Assembly (NCBI GenBank): GCA_017448965.1
Contig: JAFSKK010000011.1
Coordinates: 1 to 64,000 of the forward strand
DNA from: Bacteroidaceae bacterium
GTDB lineage: Bacteria; Bacteroidota; Bacteroidia; Bacteroidales; Bacteroidaceae
Direction: 5' to 3'
Length of the DNA: 64,000 bases
Part shown: positions 50,621 through 58,831 of the stretch, one piece after another
Numbering within the stretch: position 1 is the first letter of the stretch
Layout: each line of letters starts with the position of its first letter
Made by a program: the position numbers and the translations under genes
The notes under the pieces: model-generated
Database searches by the model: none
Seen by the model: the letters and a program-made list of their open reading frames with translations, nothing else
What the model was told of the DNA's origin: nothing

Positions 50621-52987
50621 ATGACAGATTATCTGGAGACTTTTAATCCTCCGCAACGGGCAGCGGTGGAATATTGCGAGGGACCATCGCTGGTGATTGC
50701 TGGTGCGGGTTCTGGCAAGACGAGGGTGCTGACCTATAAGATTGCCTATCTGATGGAGCACGGTTATCAGCCGTGGTCAATTTTGGCGTTGACATTCACC
50801 AACAAGGCGGCTGGCGAGATGAAAGACCGCATTGCAAAGATTGTGGGAGTGGATTATGCGAGGATGTTGTGGATGGGGACGTTCCACAGCATCTTTCTTC
50901 GTATTCTGCGGCAGGAACATGAAAGGATTGGCTTCTCGGCAAACTTCACCATTTACGATGCGGCTGATAGCAAGAGTCTGCTCAAGACCATCATCAAGGA
51001 GATGGATCTGGATGACAAATCGTATAAGCCAGGCACGGTGCAAGGAGCCATCTCGAACGCGAAGAACCACTTGGTGACAGCAGAGCAGTATCTTTCGAAT
51101 CCTGCAAACCGACAAGCTGATGCACGCCGCAGTATGGTGGCGTTGGGGCAGATATTCCAACGCTATTGCAACCGTTGCAAGCAGAGTGATGCGATGGATT
51201 TTGATGATATTTTGCTCTATACATATTTGTTGTTTGAACAACATCCTGAAGTGTTGGAGAAATGGGAACAACGTTTCAGGTATGTCTTGGTAGATGAGTA
51301 TCAAGACACGAACTTTGCCCAGCATCGCATTGTGTGGCAGTTGACCCGTCGCCATCAACATGTTTGTGTGGTGGGAGATGATGCACAAAGCATCTATAGT
51401 TTCCGTGGAGCAAACATTGACAACATCTTGACGTTCCAAAAGATATACGAAAGTGCCAAGTTGTTCAAGCTGGAGAGGAATTATCGTTCCACGCAGAATA
51501 TTGTGGAAGCGGCAAACAGTCTCATCAAAAAGAATAGCCACCAGATTCAGAAAGACATTTTCTCAGAGAATGACAAGGGTGAGAAACTGCATGTGTTGGA
51601 CACTCATTCAGATATCGAAGAGGCCAAGATGGTGGTGAATGCCATCCGAAGTGTGAAGCGGAGAGAAGGGTGTGAATATTCTGATTTTGCTATCCTCTAC
51701 AGAACTAACGCCCAAAGCCGTGTGTTTGAAGACACGCTTCGGAAGGAGGCGTTGCCATATCGCATCTATGGAGGACTTTCGTTCTATCAACGCAAGGAAA
51801 TCAAGGATGTCATTGCTTATTTCCGCTTGGCTGTGAATCCGAATGATGAGGAGGCTTTCAAGCGTGTCATCAATTATCCCGCGCGTGGTATCGGGCAGAC
51901 AACGGTGTCGAAGATTCTGGAGGTGGCAACAAGGAATGAGGTGAGCCTTTGGAGTGTCATCAACAACCCCGCACAATTTGAGTTGGGTGTGAATAAGGGA
52001 ACGTTGGCAAAGATTGATAGGTTCCGCGAGATGATAGACTCGTTCATTGAACAGGCACAGAAACTGCCTGCCAATCAGATGGGTGTCATGATTGTGAAGG
52101 AGAGCGGCATCACCACAGACATCTATCAGGACACAACGCCAGAGAACCTTTCCCGACAGGAGAATGTGGAGGAACTCATCAATGGTATGCAGGACTTTTG
52201 CGACATGCGCATGGAAGAGGGAAACGAGAATATCTCGTTGAACGATTATCTGTCGGAAGTGTCGCTGATGAGCGATGTGGACAGCGACAAAGGGGATGAT
52301 GAGCATAAGGTCACGCTCATGACGATTCACTCGGCCAAAGGTCTGGAATTTGGCACCGTGTTTGTAGTAGGTCTCGAAGAAGGCCTCTTTCCCAGCGACA
52401 TGGTGTCGGGCAATCCACGTGAGATGGAGGAGGAACGACGCCTTTTCTATGTTGCCATCACTCGTGCCAAGACACATTGCTATCTGTCGTATGCTCAATG
52501 CCGTTTCCGCTATGGTCAGATGGAGTTCTCGGCTCCCAGCCGCTTCCTGAAAGACATCGATCCCAAGTATCTGGACAGAAATCAGAGCATGTTCACTTCA
52601 AGGAAAATGGCAGATGACAACGTCGAACTGCCGTGGAAACGCAAGAGTCTTTTTGGAGACAACACCAAAGCAGGGGAGTCATTCGCTCAGCGTCCCTATC
52701 GACCAATCATACCTAAACCTGCTTCATCCCAACCACCGAAAAGCTCACCAGCTTTCACTCGTTACCCTCGTGAGCTTAGTGGAACAAAGCTCGTGGATGA
52801 AGCGTCGGTGCGCTCTACCTCAGTCGGCCTCGCTGTGGGCAAGCACATCATCCACAACCGCTTCGGACGTGGAGAAGTCCTCCGTGTGGAAGGAACAGGC
52901 GACAACACCAAAGCCACCGTCCAGTTCGAGAATGTCGGCACCAAACAGCTATTGTTGAAGTTCGCTAAGTTTGAAGTGTTGGACTGA
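50621..52987 (+). CDS. UvrD/PcrA-type superfamily 1 DNA helicase
   Basis: This 788-aa protein has all SF1A motifs: Walker A AGAGSGKTRVL, motif Ia LTFTNKAAGEMKDR, motif II DEYQDTNFAQHR, motif III GDDAQSIYSFRGA, motif IV YRSTQNI, motif V HSAKGLEFGTVFVVGLEEG and motif VI VAITRAKT. The C-terminal region is basic and Pro-rich with a final short Tudor-like fold, as in PcrA. It unwinds DNA 3' to 5' in repair and replication restart. It ends 7 bp from the convergent CHAT gene. Confidence 0.94.
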   Translation: MTDYLETFNPPQRAAVEYCEGPSLVIAGAGSGKTRVLTYKIAYLMEHGYQPWSILALTFTNKAAGEMKDRIAKIVGVDYARMLWMGTFHSIFLRILRQEHERIGFSANFTIYDAADSKSLLKTIIKEMDLDDKSYKPGTVQGAISNAKNHLVTAEQYLSNPANRQADARRSMVALGQIFQRYCNRCKQSDAMDFDDILLYTYLLFEQHPEVLEKWEQRFRYVLVDEYQDTNFAQHRIVWQLTRRHQHVCVVGDDAQSIYSFRGANIDNILTFQKIYESAKLFKLERNYRSTQNIVEAANSLIKKNSHQIQKDIFSENDKGEKLHVLDTHSDIEEAKMVVNAIRSVKRREGCEYSDFAILYRTNAQSRVFEDTLRKEALPYRIYGGLSFYQRKEIKDVIAYFRLAVNPNDEEAFKRVINYPARGIGQTTVSKILEVATRNEVSLWSVINNPAQFELGVNKGTLAKIDRFREMIDSFIEQAQKLPANQMGVMIVKESGITTDIYQDTTPENLSRQENVEELINGMQDFCDMRMEEGNENISLNDYLSEVSLMSDVDSDKGDDEHKVTLMTIHSAKGLEFGTVFVVGLEEGLFPSDMVSGNPREMEEERRLFYVAITRAKTHCYLSYAQCRFRYGQMEFSAPSRFLKDIDPKYLDRNQSMFTSRKMADDNVELPWKRKSLFGDNTKAGESFAQRPYRPIIPKPASSQPPKSSPAFTRYPRELSGTKLVDEASVRSTSVGLAVGKHIIHNRFGRGEVLRVEGTGDNTKATVQFENVGTKQLLLKFAKFEVLD

Positions 52988-52994
52988 GAGGTTC

Positions 52995-55124
52995 TCATTC
53001 CAATCCATCCAACAAAATGAAGGCTGCCCAATATTTGGGATCGTTCCAACCTTTTTCCTTGTGAGAACGAACCGATTGCTTGGCTGCTTCCAGTGCATCA
53101 TGTTTGTTCATCTTCTCTGCGATCCAATTTTTGTAAAATTCTGTCATCAGCAGACAGGTGGCTTCATCGTCCACTTTCCACAACGACATGAGGATGCTCT
53201 GGGCACCTGCCTTCTTGAAACCGCGTTGCAGGCCAAAGACACCTTCGCTGGTGATGTCGCCTTGTGCAGTTTCGCAGGCGCTGAGAGTAGTGAGATCAAG
53301 TCCGCGTAAGTCAAGTGTGGCTATTTCGGCAGCGGTCAGGATTCCGTCTTCGATGCCTTGTGGCAAAGTCATGCCTTGATACTTGTTGTCGGCTCCAGCG
53401 AAAAGGAGTCCACATCGAGACAACACATCGCTTGATGCAGATGATGCAGACGTTGGTGCGCTTTGATAGAAACCATGAGTCGCGACATGAATGAGGCGTT
53501 TGAATTGTCCGCTTAGATTCTTGAAGGAAGCTTCCGTGCCCTGGTCGGCCAATAGCGCTTCAGCATGCATTTCTTTGTGCGAAGCATTGTTGATGGTCTT
53601 CACGATGTTTTGTGCTTCGGTTTTGGTGCCAGCCAAATAGGGGATTCCATCGTTGATAGCACCACGGAGATTATAGGCATAACGTGTTTCGCCGCGCTGT
53701 TGCGGATACCGTGTGGCATCTTGTTTCATGCTCTCAATGCTGGTATCGTAGGCCAAACCTCCATACACGACAGCATCTTTACCTTCGACGGGTTCTGTGT
53801 TGAGCGCCAGCCAGCGGGTGGATGAAACGCGGTACATCTTGTAAACTTCTCCAATCAGACGACCGTCGGACAGTTGAAGTGATTCGATGGGCAGTTGGTA
53901 AAGAAGTCCTGATGGAGCAAAATAAATGCGTTGCACATTGCTGCCACCCATCTTGATGATAGGTTGCCAGATTCGTTCGGCCAGATTGCTGGGATTGCTT
54001 TCCAGTTCTTTCTTCTCTATGAGTGGCAAGAAATGCACATGATTCCATTGAGGCGACATGATGAGGGCTGCGTACATAGTGCTGTCCTTGCCCACACGAT
54101 AGTCGACGAACTCTATCGCGAGGTCTGTCGCCGTCAGTTTTGCGCGTACATCACCTTGGTGCACTTGCAGGAAATCCATGAATTGATGCAGGCCATTGGC
54201 CGATTCACCCAGTTCGCGCTCCAAGCGGTCGGCTTCCAATGTGGCGGCATTGGCTTGTGCTGGCGGCGTTTGGGCATCAGAGGCTCTTTTTCGCAATAGG
54301 CGGATTTTCTTATATTGTGCAGATAGTAGTGAATCATTGTCGATGGTTCGTTGCAAAGCACTTTCAGCAGTGAGGAGAAGACCCTTTGCCAGCAGTTGCT
54401 GGTCGAAGAGCGCATCGGTGAAGTCGCTGTCAAATTCCTGTAACTTATGAGCAAAAGCGTACATGATGGTAGTTGCACCCAAATTCTTGTTCCAATATGC
54501 TGTACGTTCCGTGGCTGTCAAATAAACAAAGTTGCGTTCCACGTTCTTCTGGATGATGTTGAATATGGCTTTGCGGTCGTTGAGGGCGACAGCCTTCTGG
54601 TTCAGAAATCCTGCTATGTTGGAACGATAGTTATAGGCATCCTGTGTTTCCGAATGGAGCGGACCATAGTAGTCAATGGCCGTTTCCACGCATTTATCGG
54701 CCGCCTGCATGGTCTCATCTTTCTTGTCCAAATAGTAATAAGCTTGTGACAGTTGCATCCATGCAATGGAAAGGTCGTCTTTTGCTGCATCGCCGGCTTG
54801 TTGCAGCAATGCAAGCGCGCGTTGTATATCCGTGACTGTTCTTTCGTATTGCTTCATGTGCGAATACCCATTGGCACGTGCACTATAATATGAAGCCAAA
54901 TCCTTGGACGGATACCCTGTCGTTTTCTCGCTGCGGTCAATTAGTTTGGTTAGCGTGTCAATCCCTTCGGAATACTTTTGGTTTTGTATAATATTTTTTA
55001 CTGCGCGTTCGTAAGACCTCACATCTGCCTTGTAGGCATTGAGGGCACTCTCATTGAGTTGTGCGGAGGCCATGAGGCTGATAGTGTATGCCACCATTAG
55101 CCATGCAAATCGTTTTTTCGTCAT
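52995..55124 (-). CDS. Exported TPR-CHAT peptidase
   Basis: This 709-aa protein has an N-terminal hydrophobic stretch and cleavage-like site (WLMVAYTISLMASAQ), so it is probably exported. TPR-type helical repeats cover about 30-330, and a CHAT (caspase HetF associated with TPRs) domain covers about 400-705. The catalytic dyad is H550 (HVATHGFY) and C617 (TLSACETA). CHAT domains are caspase-like cysteine proteases often used in prokaryotic conflict systems; a periplasmic or surface location is unusual for defence effectors. It is the last gene of the RyR-TIR-SUMF1 operon and starts 1 bp after the TPR lipoprotein gene. Confidence 0.88.
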   Translation of the reverse strand: MTKKRFAWLMVAYTISLMASAQLNESALNAYKADVRSYERAVKNIIQNQKYSEGIDTLTKLIDRSEKTTGYPSKDLASYYSARANGYSHMKQYERTVTDIQRALALLQQAGDAAKDDLSIAWMQLSQAYYYLDKKDETMQAADKCVETAIDYYGPLHSETQDAYNYRSNIAGFLNQKAVALNDRKAIFNIIQKNVERNFVYLTATERTAYWNKNLGATTIMYAFAHKLQEFDSDFTDALFDQQLLAKGLLLTAESALQRTIDNDSLLSAQYKKIRLLRKRASDAQTPPAQANAATLEADRLERELGESANGLHQFMDFLQVHQGDVRAKLTATDLAIEFVDYRVGKDSTMYAALIMSPQWNHVHFLPLIEKKELESNPSNLAERIWQPIIKMGGSNVQRIYFAPSGLLYQLPIESLQLSDGRLIGEVYKMYRVSSTRWLALNTEPVEGKDAVVYGGLAYDTSIESMKQDATRYPQQRGETRYAYNLRGAINDGIPYLAGTKTEAQNIVKTINNASHKEMHAEALLADQGTEASFKNLSGQFKRLIHVATHGFYQSAPTSASSASSDVLSRCGLLFAGADNKYQGMTLPQGIEDGILTAAEIATLDLRGLDLTTLSACETAQGDITSEGVFGLQRGFKKAGAQSILMSLWKVDDEATCLLMTEFYKNWIAEKMNKHDALEAAKQSVRSHKEKGWNDPKYWAAFILLDGLE

Positions 55125-55125
55125 A

Positions 55126-55953
55126 TCAATCGTTATTTTTTAATTCATCAGTTCGTTGTTGCCATAGTGCGGCTTTCTCAGCATCAGGAATGTCGCTTGT
55201 GTATAGGTTTGTCAGTTTCTGTGCCAATAGCTGTGCGTAGATTTGTGCATCTTTCGTAGGGTCTGCCTTGCAGAGATTATATCCTTTTTCGAGATGGGGT
55301 AATGCTAGTTGAAACCGCTCGGATTCCATCTCTATGCTCCCCAGCGTGTAGAGTGCCTTACCTTGCAGAAGATTACGCTCTGTATTGCCCTCACATTCGC
55401 TCACAATCTGCAATAATAACGACTCGGCTTCATCATTTTTCAGAAGAGAATGCAACATGTTGGCTCTTGATGTTTGTTCTCTTAGTCGTTTCTCTGGAGC
55501 TTTTGCCAAGTCGAAATATCGCTCGGCCTCCAGACTTAGTTCAATGGCCTGCTCCAAATCGCCATTTTCCATTCGGATGTTAAGCGACTGTACACTATGC
55601 CATTGACCCATCCATGAGTAAATCATATAATATGCCTTTCCCTCAGGCTTGGCGTTCGCGAGCGCTTTTTCCAAATGTTCTTTCGCGGTGGGAAAGTCTT
55701 TGTTATCCATCGCATTCACACCCATGTATAGGTAGTTAATGGCTACGAAATTTCTGACGGTGGGAATCAGAGAATCTCTTCCCGTTTCCTTCAGCAGAGT
55801 GATCGCCTTTTCGTAACACTCGCTCGACTTTGCATACTCCTTCTGTTTGAACAAGGTCTGTGCTTCAGCCATGAGTTCATCATAGCTTCCTGTTTGAGCC
55901 TGACATCCCAGCGTGGCAAGTATCAGAAATAAAATGGTTAATGTTCTTTTCAT
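55126..55953 (-). CDS. TPR-containing lipoprotein
   Basis: From ATG 55953 the product is 275 aa with a lipobox (LATLGC) then QAQ. The remainder is helical repeats: YDELMAEAQTLFKQKEYAKS, NAMDNKDFPTAKEHLEKALA and ALYTLGSIEMESERFQLALP are recognisable TPR units. It is likely an adaptor holding the CHAT protein or its substrate at the membrane. It lies directly ahead of the CHAT gene and 16 bp after the preceding gene. The extended frame to 56031 lacks a lipobox at the correct position and is not used. Confidence 0.82.
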   Translation of the reverse strand: MKRTLTILFLILATLGCQAQTGSYDELMAEAQTLFKQKEYAKSSECYEKAITLLKETGRDSLIPTVRNFVAINYLYMGVNAMDNKDFPTAKEHLEKALANAKPEGKAYYMIYSWMGQWHSVQSLNIRMENGDLEQAIELSLEAERYFDLAKAPEKRLREQTSRANMLHSLLKNDEAESLLLQIVSECEGNTERNLLQGKALYTLGSIEMESERFQLALPHLEKGYNLCKADPTKDAQIYAQLLAQKLTNLYTSDIPDAEKAALWQQRTDELKNND

Positions 55954-55969
55954 GATGCAGATGTTTTTT

Positions 55970-56617
55970 TTAATTGCTGATAACCACAACGCTGCAGTCC
56001 TTCTTTCCGCAGTTGATAATTTCCAGTTCAACAGTGTTTCGTTTGTCGGTTGGGAGTTCGAAAGAGGTCTTGCGGTGGGGTTGCCCTTTTTTCACGTCGC
56101 GAGTGTCGTCATAACGTTTGTTGAGCCCTGCGTCATTGGTGACGTGAATGCGCATCGTGACGAGGCCGCCCGCTTCGGCTACGACAGCAAGTTCTTGATG
56201 CCCTTTGGAACCGAAGGTGTATTTGGTGCTTTGACCAGCTTTGACAAAGCAAGTTTTGGTGAGGATGGAACCATTGGGAGTCTGACCACGGTGAATGCCT
56301 GAACGGCTCAGTTTGTCTGCATCCCGATAGACATCGATGCCTTCTGCAAGACTGTCGGCAAAGGTTTCGTTGAAGACAAGGTGGCCATTGAGGGATGCGA
56401 CAGAGTCATCTTGGCAGTTCAAGGTGCTGAAGTCAGCGGTTTGGCAGTTGCGTAGTGCTGCAGCTGACTGTCTGATGGCAGCCGTATCGTTGGTGGCCAC
56501 GGCGTCGCGCATGGCAATGCAGGCTTCGAACACAGCCTGAATGTCGCTGTCGCCTTTCTGGGCATAAACAGACAACGTGGTGAGAACTGCAAGGAACGGA
56601 AGAATCAGTCTTTTCAT
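55970..56617 (-). CDS. Exported protein of unknown family in the CHAT/TIR operon
   Basis: This 215-aa protein has a signal peptide (LILPFLAVLTTLSVYAQ). The N-terminal third is helical with C33, C58 and C68; the rest is beta-rich with a likely Ig- or C2-like fold (STKYTFGSKGHQELAVVAEA, TVELEIINCGKKDCSVVVIS). The two C-terminal Cys could form a disulfide. I recognise no family. Operon position places it with the TPR lipoprotein and the CHAT protease outside the cytoplasm, perhaps as sensor, inhibitor or substrate. Confidence 0.7.
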   Translation of the reverse strand: MKRLILPFLAVLTTLSVYAQKGDSDIQAVFEACIAMRDAVATNDTAAIRQSAAALRNCQTADFSTLNCQDDSVASLNGHLVFNETFADSLAEGIDVYRDADKLSRSGIHRGQTPNGSILTKTCFVKAGQSTKYTFGSKGHQELAVVAEAGGLVTMRIHVTNDAGLNKRYDDTRDVKKGQPHRKTSFELPTDKRNTVELEIINCGKKDCSVVVISN

Positions 56618-56678
56618 GTTGCCGAGATTTTACGGTTATACAGTTACGGGGTTTTGATAGCGTGTGAATAGAGATTGC

Positions 56679-57983
56679 TTAGGGCTGGGCTTTGCGGATG
56701 ACGAGGCGAAAACCGACCGTCTTTTCTTTGGCATCCGTGTTGAGACCTGCACGTGAAGAAATGGCGACCTCTTCAACAGGCGAATTATAGTGTCCGCCGC
56801 AGACGGTCCATTGTGCCCCGTCGGTTGCAGAGATGATGGGCGTATTGCACCATTCGGCCACGTTTCCACTCATGTCGTAGAGGTCAAGCATGTTGGGTGT
56901 CTTACCCTGTTGTCCATCACAGGGATGTGCGTGTCCGTTGGAGTTGAGGCGATACCATGCTACGGAATCGGCATTGTTGCTGCCAGCGTAAGTGGTCTGT
57001 TCTTGGTGCCATGCTCCATGCGCGGCATATTCCCACTCTTCGACCGAAGGAAGATCAAACTCAAGGTTGGTCATATTGCGCAGGGTGTCAAGGTAGGTCA
57101 TGTTGATCTCACCAAAAGACACTTCTGCCATGGGCATGTTTGCTTCAGCCTCGTCATACGTTTCACCCATAATTCCGTGCCACCAACCCACAGTACATTC
57201 GAACTGGCTCATCCACAGAGTGTCAGGTCTGACAGGCACCATGCGACTGAGCATATTGTCGAGAGTGACCATTTGTTCCATGGTAAGGTTGTTGCTGAGA
57301 TAGAGGCCGAAGTCGCTGTATTTCTTTTCCAGTTCTGTGCGCATGGACTCCATCTTTTGTTGTTCGTCAATCCTTTGCCAGAAAAGGTAACAAGTGCCCA
57401 GAACGATTAGCACGATAGCAATAACGCCAGTCACACTGAGCCATTTCATGAATCTGTTATGGGCATCCTGTTTTCGAAGCGACTCTTGTGCCGTGTCGAA
57501 ATCTTCGTCCTTGTGTTCTTGCGAACTGCGTTGTCCAAGTGTAGGAACCAAACGGTTCTTAATCATCAGGTCGATAGTGGCACCAAGCGCCTGTCCGAAA
57601 CTGATTTCCGAATGCTGATGTGAGCCGATGGCATCCTGAAGGTTTTGTGGCATGCCATCAGGAAAACCGTCAAACCCGTTGTCGGGGTTGATCGGGATTA
57701 TTTTCTTCTGCTGTTCAAGGGCAAGCGTTATCTCCTGACGTACCCAATCACCCTCATTAGCGCATCGCTGCATAGAGTTTTTAGACAGCACCAGCATGAA
57801 CACAGGGGCTTCCTTGATGGCCGCTTTGATTTTATCGCTGAAGATGCCATCGGTCAGTTCGTCATAGTCGAGAAAAACTCTGTAGCCGCGTTGGATAAGC
57901 ATCAGCTGCAGGATGCGGGCATATTGTGCGCCTCCTGTCCTTCGGTAACTGATGAATATATCGTATGGCTGTTGGTCTTTCAT
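56679..57983 (-). CDS. TIR-TM-SUMF1 (FGE-sulfatase domain) protein
   Basis: This 434-aa protein has three parts. Residues 6-140 are a TIR domain (YDIFISYRRTGG, VFLDYDELTDG, and WVRQEITLALE with candidate catalytic Glu E84). A single membrane helix spans about 180-203 (WLSVTGVIAIVLIVLGTCYL). Residues about 235-430 are a formylglycine-generating-enzyme/SUMF1 domain (LPSVEEWEYAAHG, LYDMSGNVAEWC, SRAGLN, GFRLVI). Topology predicts a cytoplasmic TIR and a periplasmic SUMF1 domain. TIRs can be NADases or scaffold signals; SUMF1 domains in such fusions are generally binding modules. Its ATG overlaps the RyR stop by 4 bp. Confidence 0.9.
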   Translation of the reverse strand: MKDQQPYDIFISYRRTGGAQYARILQLMLIQRGYRVFLDYDELTDGIFSDKIKAAIKEAPVFMLVLSKNSMQRCANEGDWVRQEITLALEQQKKIIPINPDNGFDGFPDGMPQNLQDAIGSHQHSEISFGQALGATIDLMIKNRLVPTLGQRSSQEHKDEDFDTAQESLRKQDAHNRFMKWLSVTGVIAIVLIVLGTCYLFWQRIDEQQKMESMRTELEKKYSDFGLYLSNNLTMEQMVTLDNMLSRMVPVRPDTLWMSQFECTVGWWHGIMGETYDEAEANMPMAEVSFGEINMTYLDTLRNMTNLEFDLPSVEEWEYAAHGAWHQEQTTYAGSNNADSVAWYRLNSNGHAHPCDGQQGKTPNMLDLYDMSGNVAEWCNTPIISATDGAQWTVCGGHYNSPVEEVAISSRAGLNTDAKEKTVGFRLVIRKAQP

Positions 57984-58624
57984 TTCTTCTCGATTTTGTA
58001 CCCCATTGCAAGGAGGTATTTGAGGGTGTTGGTTGCCATCAGGCGGTCATATTGTTTTTCGGTTTCGGGCAGTTCCGAGTAGGGCACCATGTCTGGGGTC
58101 TGCATCTTGTCGTCGTTGCGTTGTAGTCCATAACTCCAGCCTTCGCTTTGACGCTCCAATGCCCACACATTATGTGCATTGGACGCCATCATTTCTCCCA
58201 GTTTTTTCAAGTCGTCTGAAAGTTCTATATGCGACAAGTCGGCTGGGGTGGGGAGATAGGTCTTGCTGTCCACCTTGAATGCTGTGATGCAGTCGCTGCC
58301 ATCGGCAATCCATTGTTGCAGGAATGTGGGCAACGGGAATATTTCCGTTTCATCTGCGATAGGGTTGTAGAGCGTGATCTTGTCCGCTGGACGGTTCACC
58401 ATCACAATGACTGTGTAGATGAGTCCGTCGTTCACGGCTCCGAAGAACCTGCCGCTGATGATGGGCATAATCACTCCTCCCTTACCTACAGCCGAGAAGA
58501 TGGCTTGTGGATTGAAGTCGTAACGTTTATACACTCGCAAGCCTGCTTCTTCCAGCGTTGTGCCTGCCATTCTCCGTTGTTCCAATGCGAACTTGACGCA
58601 TTGTTCGTAATACTGGATGTTCAT
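57980..58624 (-). CDS. RyR-domain protein
   Basis: From ATG 58624 the product is 214 aa; a TTG nine codons earlier is less likely. The C-terminal ~65 residues are a RyR domain (the repeat first found in ryanodine receptors): HNVWALERQSEGWSYGLQRN, then MVPYSELPETEKQYDR and TLKYLLAMGYKIE. The N-terminal 140 residues form an alpha/beta module I do not recognise. Prokaryotic RyR domains have been linked by comparative genomics to conflict and nucleotide-signal systems. It heads the operon and overlaps the TIR gene by 4 bp. A TACCTTTG box lies 83 bp upstream. Confidence 0.82.
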   Translation of the reverse strand: MNIQYYEQCVKFALEQRRMAGTTLEEAGLRVYKRYDFNPQAIFSAVGKGGVIMPIISGRFFGAVNDGLIYTVIVMVNRPADKITLYNPIADETEIFPLPTFLQQWIADGSDCITAFKVDSKTYLPTPADLSHIELSDDLKKLGEMMASNAHNVWALERQSEGWSYGLQRNDDKMQTPDMVPYSELPETEKQYDRLMATNTLKYLLAMGYKIEKK

Positions 58625-58706
58625 GGTTATGTCTGATTTAATGATTGACAAAGCTATTCATTCTTCAAAGCGATAGAATGTTTAGTTTTAGGTGATTGTT
58701 GGGTGG

Positions 58707-58714
58707 CAAAGGTA
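58707..58714 (-). promoter_or_regulatory. -7 box of the RyR-TIR-CHAT operon
   Basis: CAAAGGTA on plus is TACCTTTG on minus, 83 bp before the RyR gene ATG. Confidence 0.55.
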
Positions 58715-58806
58715 CATCTTTTTTCTTATACAACAAAAAAAGGTGTGGATTTTTTGTTGTGTCAGGAAAATATTGTGCATGTGTGTGATGTGTAGAAATA
58801 ATTGTG

Positions 58807-58814
58807 TAACTTTG
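58807..58814 (+). promoter_or_regulatory. -7 box of nspC
   Basis: TAACTTTG ends 17 bp before the nspC ATG, divergent from the RyR operon promoter. Confidence 0.6.
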
Positions 58815-58831
58815 CAGATAAAATGTGAAAT

